In this document: positions 44,846 to 53,448 of the stretch, piece after piece | Layout: each line of letters starts with the position of its first letter | Numbering within the stretch: position 1 is the first letter of the stretch | NCBI GenBank assembly: GCA_965116155.1 | Contig: OZ220488.1 | Location: 372,001 to 436,000, forward strand | Direction: 5' to 3' | From: G965116155 sp965116155 | Lineage (GTDB): Bacteria; Bdellovibrionota; Bdellovibrionia; Bdellovibrionales; UBA1609 | Length of the DNA stretch: 64,000 nucleotides | Notes under the pieces: generated by a model | What the model was told of the DNA's origin: nothing | Database searches by the model: none | Seen by the model: only the letters and a program-made list of their open reading frames with translations | Position numbers and translations under genes: made by a program

Positions 44846-45136
44846 TTATTCTGGTGCACAGTAACCACCAAATTTTGTAGCAAGAACTTGGCAGTAGCTT
44901 CTACTATAACCGCATCGGCTTTCGCCATGAATCATATGGCAGTACAAAGAGCTGCTATGACTGGGTAGGCTGAAACTGGAGGGCTCTCTTATTTTAGGAT
45001 TGTGGCAGTGGTAATCACCAGTAGAGTGGTTTGTGTGGCAACCATAGGCGTTAGTACCACCTGAGTGCCCCATAGCATAGGGTGCAAATAAAAAAACCAC
45101 TACAATTACAAAACCCAAATGCCTGCACTTTCCCAT
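44846..45136 (-). CDS. Small secreted YHYH/His-Cys-rich protein
   Basis: 96 residues with a signal peptide (RHLGFVIVVVFLFAPYAMG). The motif HSGGTNAYGCHTNHSTGDYHCH is the well-known short domain found in many secreted bacterial proteins (written HGGG-x-GCH...GGYHCH); its role is unclear, metal binding is likely. The C-terminal half has four more Cys. No ribosome site stands out, and a frame at 45051-45299 that overlaps it is not supported. Confidence 0.6.
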   Translation of the reverse strand: MGKCRHLGFVIVVVFLFAPYAMGHSGGTNAYGCHTNHSTGDYHCHNPKIREPSSFSLPSHSSSLYCHMIHGESRCGYSRSYCQVLATKFGGYCAPE

Positions 45137-45330
45137 CTTGCCTCCCTACTATTACGCCCCTACCTAGACGTAGGTCGGTACAATAGTGCTCAAGCATTAA
45201 TTCATTTGCTACCTTTTCTAATCTAAGACAGTCACTGCTACAATGCGCATCCTTGTGTAGTAGATTCAAAGCAGCACTGTTAGTTAGAGTAGTTAGCATC
45301 TGTCAAAATACAGCAAAGCAAAGCAGATTA

Positions 45331-45390
45331 TAGAGTGGCGATAAAGCACTCCACTCTAATTCACAACGAGTGGCTTGTTGTTGTGAATTA
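45331..45390. repeat. Two adjacent small inverted repeats
   Basis: AGAGTGG...CCACTCT followed by TAATTCACAAC...GTTGTGAATTA (45357-45390). This is the only structure I see in the 430-nt gap 45137-45566. It could be a terminator for a leftward transcript or a protein-binding dyad. Confidence 0.5.
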
Positions 45391-45566
45391 CATTTTTTAT
45401 CATGAGTATTATGGGAAAGAAAAAACTCTCTAATCTGCAGGCATTTTTGTGTAACAATTTTAATGGGCATTGATCCAGGCGTTGCCTTTGTATACAATTC
45501 CAAAGATTGTGTATGATATACGGCTCTTGTTTTTAAATGCCGAATGTAGAATGAAAGTGAGGCGGA

Positions 45567-46121
45567 GTGAGATTTTTTTTAATTTTTTGTGTTGTTTTTT
45601 CTAGTTGTAGTTGGCCAATGGCCTCTACATGGCGCGGGCTTAAAATAGCCAAGGAAAATCGTTGTGCGTCTTACAACCGTGAAAAAGACTACCTGTATTC
45701 CTCAAAAAATCTAGAAGACAAGATTATAGAGTCCTTAAATAAGAAAATCTATTCTCCCTATTCGGGCCAGATGTTTTCCTCTAAAACAGAAGTTGACATT
45801 GATCATATTGTATCCTTATCAGAGGCTCACGATAGTGGCCTCTGTGCAAAAAACAAAGCAACAAAATCTAAATTTGCATCGGATATTAACAATCTAACAT
45901 TAGCTTCTTCTGCGCTTAACCGCGGCAAAAAGTCTTCTTTGGATGCTGCTGGATGGGTGCCAGAAAAAAACCAGTGCTGGTTTGCTAATACTGTTATTGC
46001 TGTTAAAAAAGCCTATGGCCTTACCGTGGATTCTAATGAGCTAATTGCACTAGAAAGAATCATCTCCAAATGCAAATCCTTTGAAATGATTTTTTATTCA
46101 ATTAAAAATAAAAAACGTTGA
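45567..46121 (+). CDS. Secreted HNH-family endonuclease
   Basis: 184 residues from a GTG start. A hydrophobic N-terminal signal (FFLIFCVVFSSCSWPMAS) may be a signal or lipoprotein peptide (Cys before Ser-Trp). The catalytic core resembles the HNH/DUF1524-like family: VDIDHIVSLSEAHDSG (Asp-His-Ile), then FASDINNLTLASSALNRGKK (Asn) and WVPEKNQCWFA. Members of this type are secreted or surface nucleases. It lies between decayed Rpn loci and the second pilin locus. A nutritional or DNA-uptake role is possible but not shown. Confidence 0.8.
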   Translation: MRFFLIFCVVFSSCSWPMASTWRGLKIAKENRCASYNREKDYLYSSKNLEDKIIESLNKKIYSPYSGQMFSSKTEVDIDHIVSLSEAHDSGLCAKNKATKSKFASDINNLTLASSALNRGKKSSLDAAGWVPEKNQCWFANTVIAVKKAYGLTVDSNELIALERIISKCKSFEMIFYSIKNKKR

Positions 46122-46369
46122 TTCTTTAATATCACCAAGCTCTGAAATTAATTGGCTTGCAGTAGTGTGGCATATGCAAAACATAGCATAAACGTTTTAT
46201 TAGTAAAATATAAAAACCATTAAACCAAAGATCCGAATAATATACAGCACATCAACTTACACCAACCACAACACCACACTTCCCATAGGCCTCAGGCCCA
46301 TGGAAAGTGAACTCCTACAAAAATACCACCACTAAAAAAATAGCATCGCGACTTTGGACCTAAAAATCG

Positions 46370-46515
46370 CCCAAAGCCGCAAACACATATACACCTTATA
46401 GGCCGCCCAATATTCTGCGGGACGCTTGGCGCCATCGCAGCCGCACCCTTTCAGGGTGCTGCTCTTGCGCCGCCGCTTTATCCCAGAATATTGGACTAAC
46501 TCTTTAATGCTTACG
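46370..46515. repeat. HP element joined to the second pilin cassette
   Basis: Accessory hairpin GCGACTTTGGACC...CCCAAAGCCGC, flank CCTTATAGGC, outer arms CCCAATATTCTGCGGGACGC and CCCAGAATATTGG, inner GCACCCT/AGGGTGC. It ends CTCTTTAATGCTTACGC and is directly followed by pilin sequence. Confidence 0.82.
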
Positions 46516-46534
46516 CAAAGTAACTAAGGCGCGC

Positions 46535-47173
46535 ATGGAACTAGGCTCCATCTATAAAGCAGAACAACTATTCCACACCAAATGGGAAGCCTTCGCAGGA
46601 GCTCTAGACGCAGTAGGATGGACAAGATCCGAAACCTATCACTTCGGAATAGGATTCAATAGCACTTTGGCAAACTTTTGTGGAGGGGGCACCAGTGGCG
46701 GTGTTTTGCCTACAATGGATACGGCTGTAGGCTGCGGGGCAGCCCCTGCTCGTACATATACAGGCGTAACAGGCAATACAAACAATACTGGAATTTGGTC
46801 TGATAGCCCCAATGGCTTTGGTTGCGCTCCAAAAACTTGTTTTTTTGGAAGTATGGATATTGAAAAAGACAAACTAGGTAACTCACTTACTGCCAACACC
46901 TTCTCAGCTCAAGCCGTAGGAAACCCAGGAGGAGGGGTTTTTACCCTTACGGCCGGTGGGCCTACAAGCTCTGCTCCGGACCGCTCAAACCAATGCGCGG
47001 GTAGCGTTACCTGTAAAAGCATTCACACAATGTGTGGAAAGACGGGTAAATGGAGTGCATCTGGAGGCACTATGTTTAGCGGGGGCGATCTAGATCCTTT
47101 CATATTAGTTATAACTGAGCAAAAGGAATTGCTGCAACCGCCCAATGACGGACAATTAGACTTTTGCATTTAA
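46535..47173 (+). pseudogene. 5'-truncated type IV pilin cassette (candidate silent copy 2)
   Basis: 212 residues, again without leader and assembly helix. From 46510 to 46660 it is identical over 151 nt to 34588-34738. It then enters a different variable block (STLANFCGGGTSGGVLPTMD). Constant blocks GLSxNTF..., VTCKSIHTMCG and GGDLDPFILVITEQKELLQP return. The stop lies 31 nt before the full-length pilin at 47205. The parts of the truncated copies that vary correspond to the parts that vary between the full-length pilins. Confidence 0.8.
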
Positions 47174-47204
47174 TTTTTAGACTCAACTAAGGGAGATTTT
47201 TTAT

Positions 47205-48029
47205 ATGTGTGTGTTTAATAAGAGTTTTTGGAGTTCGATGCGGAGAGGGTTATTTGGTCCTCAGGGGTTTACCTTAATTGAGTTAATGGTTGTAGTAGCC
47301 ATCCTAGGCGTACTAGCGGCCATTGCAATTCCACAGTACCAAGAGTTCCAAGCCCGATCACAAGTCGCTAAAGCGCGCATGGAACTAGGATCCATCTATA
47401 AAGCAGAACAACTATTCCACACCAAATGGGAAGCATTCGCTGGAGCCCTAGACGCCGTAGGCTGGACAAGATCCGAAACTTATCACTTCGGAATAGGGTT
47501 TAAATCCAATGCACTTGCCAGATTTTGTGGAGGAATGGGTGGAGGTAGACTGCCCATGAATGGTAGAACAATTGGCTGCGGTGCAGCTCCTCAAAAAGAA
47601 TACACAGGCGTAACCGGACAGATGCTAAACACTGGAATTTGGCATGAAACGGACCCTGATAGGGCAGGTTTTGGGTGTGGTGCGGGTGATTGTTTTTTAG
47701 GAGATACAATGATTTCAAGAACAGCGTTAGGAGACTCACTTACTGCTAATACTTTTGCCGCTCAAGCCGTAGGAAACCCAGGCGGAGGGACTTTTACGTT
47801 TACGGCTTCTACAAAGGATGACGACACAGGGTCGAATCATAAGTGTGGCAGTGTTACTTGTAAAAGCATTCACACCATGTGTGGAGAAACAGGTACATGG
47901 ATGGCAAGTGGAGGCATGTTTAGCGGCGGTGACCTAGATCCTTTTATTTTAGTTATTACCGAGCAAAAAGAACTGCTGCAGCCGAGTAATGACGGCACAA
48001 AGCATACGGCTTTAAGCTACTGCAAATAA
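47205..48029 (+). CDS. Type IV pilin (prepilin), locus 2
   Basis: 274 residues. Leader MCVFNKSFWSSMRRGLFGPQG, cleavage before FTLIELMVVVAILGVLAAIA, Glu at +5. The constant blocks match the 35303 pilin, but the blocks after HFGIGF, around residues 95-170 of the precursor, and after NPGGG differ. Cysteines near the C-terminus (VTCKSIHTMCGETG, SYCK) probably form the D-region disulfide. GGGAG precedes the start. Followed by two unknown genes and a stem-loop. Confidence 0.9.
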   Translation: MCVFNKSFWSSMRRGLFGPQGFTLIELMVVVAILGVLAAIAIPQYQEFQARSQVAKARMELGSIYKAEQLFHTKWEAFAGALDAVGWTRSETYHFGIGFKSNALARFCGGMGGGRLPMNGRTIGCGAAPQKEYTGVTGQMLNTGIWHETDPDRAGFGCGAGDCFLGDTMISRTALGDSLTANTFAAQAVGNPGGGTFTFTASTKDDDTGSNHKCGSVTCKSIHTMCGETGTWMASGGMFSGGDLDPFILVITEQKELLQPSNDGTKHTALSYCK

Positions 48030-48063
48030 GGCAAGCGCCGCTCTTTTTTAAGGAGATTTAAAA

Positions 48064-48717
48064 ATGACACAAGACACTCATGGATTAATTAATGTTTTAG
48101 GTGCCAAGTTAACTCTACCTATTCCCATGGAGGATGGGAATTATAAGCCAAATGAGAAGTATGACCTTAAGCCTTTTTTAGCAAAGCTGCATGGTGTGTC
48201 AGATGATCAAATCAGTAATGCAAAAATACAAACTCCATATATGCGCATTAGCACAGAAGGTCTTTCTAGAATAGAGGAGGTGTTCCACTACGATTTAGGA
48301 CAAGAGCAAAAAAACCTCCAAATTACATGGAGACATCCATCAGCAGGAGATGATTTTACCCTCGGCAATCCTCCGCCCCGTAATAATTGTATCACTTTGC
48401 ACAATAACGAGACTCGTATGTTTTTCAATGATAGTAGAGTTTGTGGCTTAAATCTTGATCCCTCTATGTATGTTTTAATGGAAGGCAGCCACGCACTAAA
48501 GTCAGATAAAGTTCTCAAAGAACATTTTGGATCTGATTCTACAATACAGACGGTCATTTTTTGTACGAGCACTAAATCAAAAAATGGAACAGGGTTATTA
48601 CTAGAGATGTTAGAAAAAGAGCAGAAATTAAAAATTACTGGCAGAGGGTACTTTTTTATGCAAGCTTATTCCAAAACACACGATAGAATAGAGCTCAACA
48701 CAATACCTTGTAAATAA
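48064..48717 (+). CDS. Unknown protein downstream of pilin locus 2
   Basis: 217 residues, no signal peptide, AAGGAG ribosome site, 34 nt after the pilin stop. Not recognised. It has two strand-rich parts: an N-terminal one (DTHGLINVLGAKLTLPIPM, YMRISTEGLSRIEEVFHYDL) and a C-terminal one (YVLMEGSHALKSDKVLKEHF, IQTVIFCTSTKSKNGTGLLLE). It is AT-rich like the A-B-C module. The position directly behind a pilin parallels gene A1 behind pilin 1. Confidence 0.5.
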   Translation: MTQDTHGLINVLGAKLTLPIPMEDGNYKPNEKYDLKPFLAKLHGVSDDQISNAKIQTPYMRISTEGLSRIEEVFHYDLGQEQKNLQITWRHPSAGDDFTLGNPPPRNNCITLHNNETRMFFNDSRVCGLNLDPSMYVLMEGSHALKSDKVLKEHFGSDSTIQTVIFCTSTKSKNGTGLLLEMLEKEQKLKITGRGYFFMQAYSKTHDRIELNTIPCK

Positions 48718-48738
48718 ATATTTAATAACACACACGGT

Positions 48739-48778
48739 CCAAGGAAGAGGGGCCACACACGCGCCCCTCTTCCCTTGG
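48739..48778. terminator. Stem-loop after 48064 gene
   Basis: Arms CCAAGGAAGAGGGG and CCCCTCTTCCCTTGG around CCACACACGCG, preceded by AACACACACG. Same lead sequence as the stem-loops at 36139 and 38617. Confidence 0.65.
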
Positions 48779-48799
48779 CACCTCTAAGGAGATCAAAGC

Positions 48800-49324
48800 A
48801 TGCAAGGGCCTAGTAAGGCAGAACAATCTCGTAAATATAGAGCAGAAATTGACGGGATTAAATTCGCCATTTTAGATATGCGCCACCTCGGCAATGACCC
48901 TCGCAAAAAAATTGAAGAAGAAGTAGATCTTAAAAAAATACATACTGAGTCCGGCGCTGATGTTTTAATAGTTATCAGAATAGGCAGATTGCAAGCAGAC
49001 GGCACGCATTTAGAGGGCCATGTTTTTCCAGCATGCACAGGTCACCAGAACCTATTAAAAGCTGAGCTGCTTCTAGGGCAGTATATTTTGCGCACCTCCA
49101 GAGACTGTGACCGTGAGTGGAATTTTTCTATGTTCGAATATGATGCAAGTGGCAAAATAGAGTGCTTCGCAAAACAAATAGATGATCACTTTTATTTAAA
49201 AGTACCATATAACCTTGTAGGTTGGTGGGCTAAAGATAAATATCACATCGAAACCGACGAAAAAGATTCATCACAATCATGGATACGCTACAAGGCATTT
49301 GCTATTGAAGAAGGCTCTTTCTAA
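48800..49324 (+). CDS. Unknown protein in pilin-linked gene group
   Basis: 174 residues, AAGGAG 9 nt before the ATG, no signal peptide. Not recognised. N-terminal half is charged (RKKIEEEVDLKKIHTESGAD), followed by a hydrophobic strand (VLIVIRIGRLQ) and an aromatic C-terminal half (YLKVPYNLVGWWAKDKYHIE). It ends 2 nt before the next gene start, so the two are coupled. Confidence 0.5.
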   Translation: MQGPSKAEQSRKYRAEIDGIKFAILDMRHLGNDPRKKIEEEVDLKKIHTESGADVLIVIRIGRLQADGTHLEGHVFPACTGHQNLLKAELLLGQYILRTSRDCDREWNFSMFEYDASGKIECFAKQIDDHFYLKVPYNLVGWWAKDKYHIETDEKDSSQSWIRYKAFAIEEGSF

Positions 49325-49326
49325 AA

Positions 49327-49560
49327 ATGACAAAAAATCAACATAATGATTCTTGCAAGGACTGTATTCTTATTGATCCTTGCAAGCTGCGACTTATAGC
49401 AGTTTCACCCCAGTCTAAAAAGCCAAACCCAAAATATAATTTTGATAAGCCTGAGCTTGCCTATTTATGTAGTGAATACGTAGAAGTCTTAGGTGAAATT
49501 CTAATATGCAAAATCGGCCTATCCAACCCTGGGCCAAGGTGCTTTGAGCCAGGCATATAA
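49327..49560 (+). CDS. Small Cys-rich protein
   Basis: 77 residues with six Cys: SCKDCILIDPCKLRL, YLCSEYVEVLGEILICK and PRCFEPGI. The pattern suggests a metal-binding or disulfide-rich fold. The segment EVLGEILICK recurs as EALGEILICK in the Cys-rich N-terminal part of the 50863 gene, so the two are distant relatives. Function unknown. Confidence 0.5.
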   Translation: MTKNQHNDSCKDCILIDPCKLRLIAVSPQSKKPNPKYNFDKPELAYLCSEYVEVLGEILICKIGLSNPGPRCFEPGI

Positions 49561-49594
49561 CCAGGATGGCCTCAAAAAACATTCTGGGCACACC

Positions 49595-50533
49595 CTAGCT
49601 CTTCTTGAGCGCCTCAATCTCGTCTGCTGAGAGGCCAGTGACTTTCATAACAAAGGCCACATCGGCCCCCTCCTTCAGCATATTCATCGCTACCTCGGCA
49701 CGGCCCTTCTCTAGGCCTTTCTTCAAGCCCTCTTCTTTCCAGGGGTTGCCCATGTGTTTTTCCCAGCTTTCAAAAAAGCTCAGGTCTTTTGCACCACTCG
49801 ATTTTGCCATGCCCAATACCTCCTCGCGCGTTAAATTATACACATCCGCAACGTATTGCACAACACTTGGCACAAGCTTATTAGCCTCTTTTTTATCCAA
49901 GTGGCCAAGGCAGTTGCGAAAAAATTCTGGCCCCGTTTTCTTCACCTCATCACCTAGCTGTGGCACCTCTCGCAGTGCATACAGCATCGAATAAAACATA
50001 TTCTTAGGCAGCGCTGATAAATCTACACGCGCCAAATCCAGCACATAAAACTTGAGCAACATGTAGTCCAAACTTCCCGATCCAACATCTCGCACTACGC
50101 TATAAAGGCCTTGCTTACTCTCTTTCTGCCAAGGGGTTTTTCCATGGTAAAAAATGCAATTCAAAACAGCAGCCCGCTTTTTTGAAGATTGAGATAACTC
50201 ACCATGCCTTATGGCCACTCCGTAATTTGCGATCTGATTGTATGTATTTTTAGGGTCACGCTGATGCTTGTGCTCTAAAAGAACATAGGCAGGTGTTTTA
50301 TCTGTATCGCTAAGCTTTCTGCAAAACAAAAAGTCTGCCTCTTTATCAATAGTGGGTAAAGAAGACTCCTGCTTTTGCAACTTTTCAACACACAGCTCCT
50401 CTTGTATATCTTGCGGCAACCAAAACCCAAACAGCTCCTTTGCATACTTGAGAGGATCAAAACAGGTTCTAAAAAACCGATCATGCGTGTTGGTGTAGTG
50501 CGTGTTTAAGCTTGCTTGTTTTATTGGTCCTAT
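49595..50533 (-). pseudogene. Rpn-family copy 3 with lost start codon (ATG to ATA)
   Basis: The full frame matches copy 1 (41641) at very high identity, including KEADFLF, LLEHKHQ and the tail. The conserved start is ATA (50533-50531) instead of ATG. The first in-frame ATG is at 50419 and would remove 38 residues including THYTNTHDRFF. An HP element replaces about 25 nt of the leader just upstream. Probably inactive or poorly translated; an ATA start cannot be excluded. Confidence 0.75.
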
Positions 50534-50544
50534 AATTTGTCTCC

Positions 50545-50690
50545 CAGGCCCGCAGTAGCCTTATAGGTCGCCCAAAATTCTGCGGGACGGCTTGCTCCTG
50601 TCGCGGCCGCCTCCTTCTGGGATGCTAGGCCAGGAGCGTCGCTCTACCTCAGAAAATTTTACTAACGCTCTAACTGCGTTTCAAAAAAAT
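50545..50690. repeat. HP element inside an Rpn leader
   Basis: Flank CCTTATAGG, outer arms CCCAAAATTCTGCGGGAC and CAGAAAATTTTAC, inner GCTCCTG/CAGGAGC, right flank ACTAACGCTCTAA. The homologous leaders at 42604 and 56023 lack it, so it marks a recent insertion or replacement. Confidence 0.82.
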
Positions 50691-50862
50691 CCTAATACCC
50701 AAGGGCGATATTGGATCGTGGCTTTTTTGCCATACCAAACCCACAGAATACTATGCACGGTACGTACATATATGTACAGCTACGATGCTGTGCACAAGAC
50801 ACTTTTTATGTTTAGCCGGCGGAGGCTGTCATGATGTCCAGTGCGCCTCTAAAAGATATGGT

Positions 50863-51480
50863 TCATATGTGGGTGCTTTGGGATTTTTGAGATTCAATTG
50901 CAAATTGAGCGCAAAGTTTATTGGGGCGGCATGATTTTATTAGCACCGTTCCGTTGTTTCCATCTATTTCAAAGGGTTCATAGGGCATGCTGTGGCTTTG
51001 TGTCACCAATTTAGCTACTGCAGCGCCTGCAGCTTTTAGGCCATTCTGATTCGCATTCCCGGTGTACTTGCCATTTTGAAAGAGCCAGAATTTTCGTTGT
51101 GTGGTGTAATCAAATAAAATGATGCAATAGCGCTTGGGTGGCACATATCCACCCCAATAGAATCTTGCTAGATTTTGCACACCTGGCTCCCGGTTCTTAG
51201 GGTCTAGCGCTATGCGCGTGGCACTAGCACTAATACAAGCCTGGTTTTGACAAGATAGGTCACTTTTACAAATTAGTATTTCACCTAAAGCTTCCGTATG
51301 GCAGATGCATAGAGGCCTAGGGCCGTGTCTGTCAAACCCATTGATCTTGTCTTCTCCTTTGTTACGTGGTTCCACTAGCTTTAATGAGCATCGGCAAGGA
51401 ACAATAGGAGCACACCGGCTCCACTGGAATGGTAGTCTGATACAGTGAAAAAACTTTTTAATGATCTTGAAATGCATCTT
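50863..51480 (-). CDS. Unknown Cys-rich protein downstream of pilin 3
   Basis: About 205 residues from the ATG at 51480, chosen because the earlier in-frame ATG lies beyond a stem-loop. The N-terminal third is Cys-rich (CAPIVPCRCSLKLVE, PLCICHTEALGEILICK, LSCQNQAC), suggesting metal binding; the layout is reminiscent of PAAR/DUF4280-like needle-tip proteins, but I cannot confirm that. The rest contains RYCIILFDYTTQRKFWLFQN. It follows pilin 3 on the same strand with a stem-loop between, as other unknown genes follow pilins 1 and 2. The 50691-50862 gap holds a partial Rpn leader. Confidence 0.5.
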   Translation of the reverse strand, partial: KMHFKIIKKFFHCIRLPFQWSRCAPIVPCRCSLKLVEPRNKGEDKINGFDRHGPRPLCICHTEALGEILICKSDLSCQNQACISASATRIALDPKNREPGVQNLARFYWGGYVPPKRYCIILFDYTTQRKFWLFQNGKYTGNANQNGLKAAGAAVAKLVTQSHSMPYEPFEIDGNNGTVLIKSCRPNKLCAQFAIESQKSQSTHI

Positions 51481-51490
51481 CTTGAGAAAG

Positions 51491-51526
51491 GCCAAAGAGA
51501 GGGGGCAAGGGCCCACTCTCTTTGGC
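51491..51526. terminator. Stem-loop after pilin 3
   Basis: Perfect 11-bp arms GCCAAAGAGAG and CTCTCTTTGGC around a GC-rich loop, in the 64-nt gap between pilin 3 and the 50863 gene. It is a likely attenuator or terminator. Confidence 0.65.
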
Positions 51527-51544
51527 AGTTGAGGTTAAAGCTTT

Positions 51545-52369
51545 TTATATGCAAAAGTCTAACACAGTTTGATCCATGTTTGCTGGGTTAGGCTCTGGAT
51601 TTTTTGCTCTTAGCAACTCCTTTTGCTCTGTCACTACTAATGTGAATGGGTCTAAGTCACCGCCGCTAAACATGCCACCCCATTTGGCAGATTTTCCGCA
51701 CATGGTGTGAATGCTTTTACAAACTGTTGTGCCACATTTGCCGCTTGATATTCCTGTGGCAGTTGGTGGATCTGTAAAAGTAAATTCACCCCCCCCTGGA
51801 TTTCCTATAGCTGCAGCAGAAAAAGTATTGGCTGTAAGGGAGGCGCCTAATGACATGTCGTCAATGTCCATATCCCCTAGAAAGCAGCTTCCTTTTATGC
51901 AGCCAAATCCTGCCATATTGTCGGCTGCATGGAACCAGACTCCTGTGTTGAGAGCGTTGCCATCTACACCTGTGTAAGTGCGCTGTGGTGCTGCCCCACA
52001 GCCGACGGGGTCTCCCATATCGGGCAGGCCAGCGGATGTGAGTCCGCAGAAGTTTTCTAGCATTGCGCCCTGACTGAATCCTATTCCGAAGTGATAAGTT
52101 TCTGATCTTGTCCATCCTACTGCGTCTAGAGCTCCTGCGAAGGCTTCCCATTTGGTGTGGAATAGTTGTTCTGCTTTATAGATGGAGCCTAGTTCCATGC
52201 GCGCCTTAGCTACTTGAGAGCGGGCTTGGAATTCCTGATACTGTGGAATCGCAATGGCCGCCAAGACCCCTAAAATGGCCACCACAACCATTAGCTCAAT
52301 CAATGTAAAACCACGAGAGCCAAATAGCCCCCTCCGCATCGAACCAAACAACTTCTTACATGCACACAT
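51545..52369 (-). CDS. Type IV pilin (prepilin), locus 3
   Basis: 274 residues from the ATG at 52369; the frame is open 75 nt further, but this start matches the MC-type leaders of the other two pilins and has GAGGGGG before it. Leader, cleavage site (SRG/FTLIELMVVVAILGVL) and Glu +5 are intact. The conserved 5' block is nearly identical in DNA to the truncated cassettes at 34613 and 46535. Variable blocks are unique to this copy. It is inverted relative to loci 1 and 2 and has no truncated cassette in front. The upstream 52370-52488 stretch shows no gene. Confidence 0.9.
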   Translation of the reverse strand: MCACKKLFGSMRRGLFGSRGFTLIELMVVVAILGVLAAIAIPQYQEFQARSQVAKARMELGSIYKAEQLFHTKWEAFAGALDAVGWTRSETYHFGIGFSQGAMLENFCGLTSAGLPDMGDPVGCGAAPQRTYTGVDGNALNTGVWFHAADNMAGFGCIKGSCFLGDMDIDDMSLGASLTANTFSAAAIGNPGGGEFTFTDPPTATGISSGKCGTTVCKSIHTMCGKSAKWGGMFSGGDLDPFTLVVTEQKELLRAKNPEPNPANMDQTVLDFCI

Positions 52370-52488
52370 ACAAAACCCCCTCAAGGAATAAAAAAACACA
52401 CACACACTCCTCATTACAACACAAAAACGCCCAAAAACGCCCAAAACTTAAGCCCCCTGCCTCAAACTAAGCCCACATTCTGGACCTA

Positions 52489-52650
52489 TGTACCACAATG
52501 AGTCGAGGCATGTCCTTGGCCTCAGGCGCCAACCAAGTCTCAATGGATTGCCAAAAACCTGGACCACCTCACCCCTATACCTCTAAACCCCTACAACAAG
52601 GCGCCAGATTCGGCCGCCGGACACACCCCAACTCAAATGGGCTAATACGT
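52489..52650. repeat. 162-bp direct repeat, copy 1
   Basis: Nearly perfect match to 54170-54331. It starts TGTACCACAATGAGTCGAGG and ends GGGCTAATACGT. In this copy it runs on uninterrupted into ATTAACGTGCC. No gene is convincing in it. The following 52651-52880 stretch is also without a supported gene. Confidence 0.88.
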
Positions 52651-52883
52651 ATTAACGTGCCCACTGAAGCTCTCTGTGCACTGACACAGCCACAATACCA
52701 GTGCCGCGAACGGCAGCCCCAGCTCCCACTAGCTCACAGGGCTAATGCATGTGAGTATGCCGCATCGATCTGGGTATAATCATAGCCTCAAAAAAACTGG
52801 CGCCCGCAGCCTCTTGTCTGCAACGGCGATCACATCATTCAATTTTTACGACGTAATTAATATTGCGGAGTTTCAGCTCCAAA

Positions 52884-53285
52884 CTATTTAGTCTTCTTTA
52901 TGCAGTCTTTTATTTTTTTCCACAAGCGGCTGTTGCGAGCAAGAGCAAGCAGAGCCATGATCCGAGGCCCCAATATGCTAAGCACAGACACTACTCCAGC
53001 CACATTTGATATGGTTAACCACTGGTCTAAAACTTCTACTCGAATTGCTTTCGTATCTTTAGAGATCTCGTCAATTTTGCCCTTAATACCATTGATTTGC
53101 CCTTGAAGGACATCATTTGTGATTGGCTCTCCAGGCAGGAAACCTTCATAAGCCCGGGCTGCAACAAGCTCCTCGTTTTGTGCAAGCGTGTCTTGCTTTA
53201 AAAGCTGGCTCTTTTGAGCACTAAATTTCATGGAGACGACTATTATCGCTATCAAGACCAAGATTTCAAACCATTTTATTTTCAT
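52884..53285 (-). CDS. Small membrane-anchored protein
   Basis: 133 residues with an N-terminal membrane helix (FEILVLIAIIVVSMKF), a polar coiled segment (about residues 25-90) and a second hydrophobic stretch (ISNVAGVVSVLSILGPRIMALLALA), ending in a Lys-rich tail. No family recognised. Topology suggests two helices with an exposed middle loop. It is flanked by the decayed protease locus and the 162-bp repeat. 53286-53448 shows no gene. Confidence 0.45.
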   Translation of the reverse strand: MKIKWFEILVLIAIIVVSMKFSAQKSQLLKQDTLAQNEELVAARAYEGFLPGEPITNDVLQGQINGIKGKIDEISKDTKAIRVEVLDQWLTISNVAGVVSVLSILGPRIMALLALARNSRLWKKIKDCIKKTK

Positions 53286-53448
53286 AATACAAAGCCCCCT
53301 GTTGTTGCACCACCTCTTGAGGTTACATCTACGCTCAGATTTTGGGCACTCCTATTATTGATACAAGTCCGGCACCTCCTGGGCGGCCCCCCGTTTTTCG
53401 TTATTTTTGAGCTTTACAGAATATTACCGAGCAGCTTTTATAAAGGCT

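Noticed and set aside
45051..45299. Possible gene upstream of the YHYH protein
   Set aside because: It overlaps the supported small gene in another frame and shows no domain or ribosome site.
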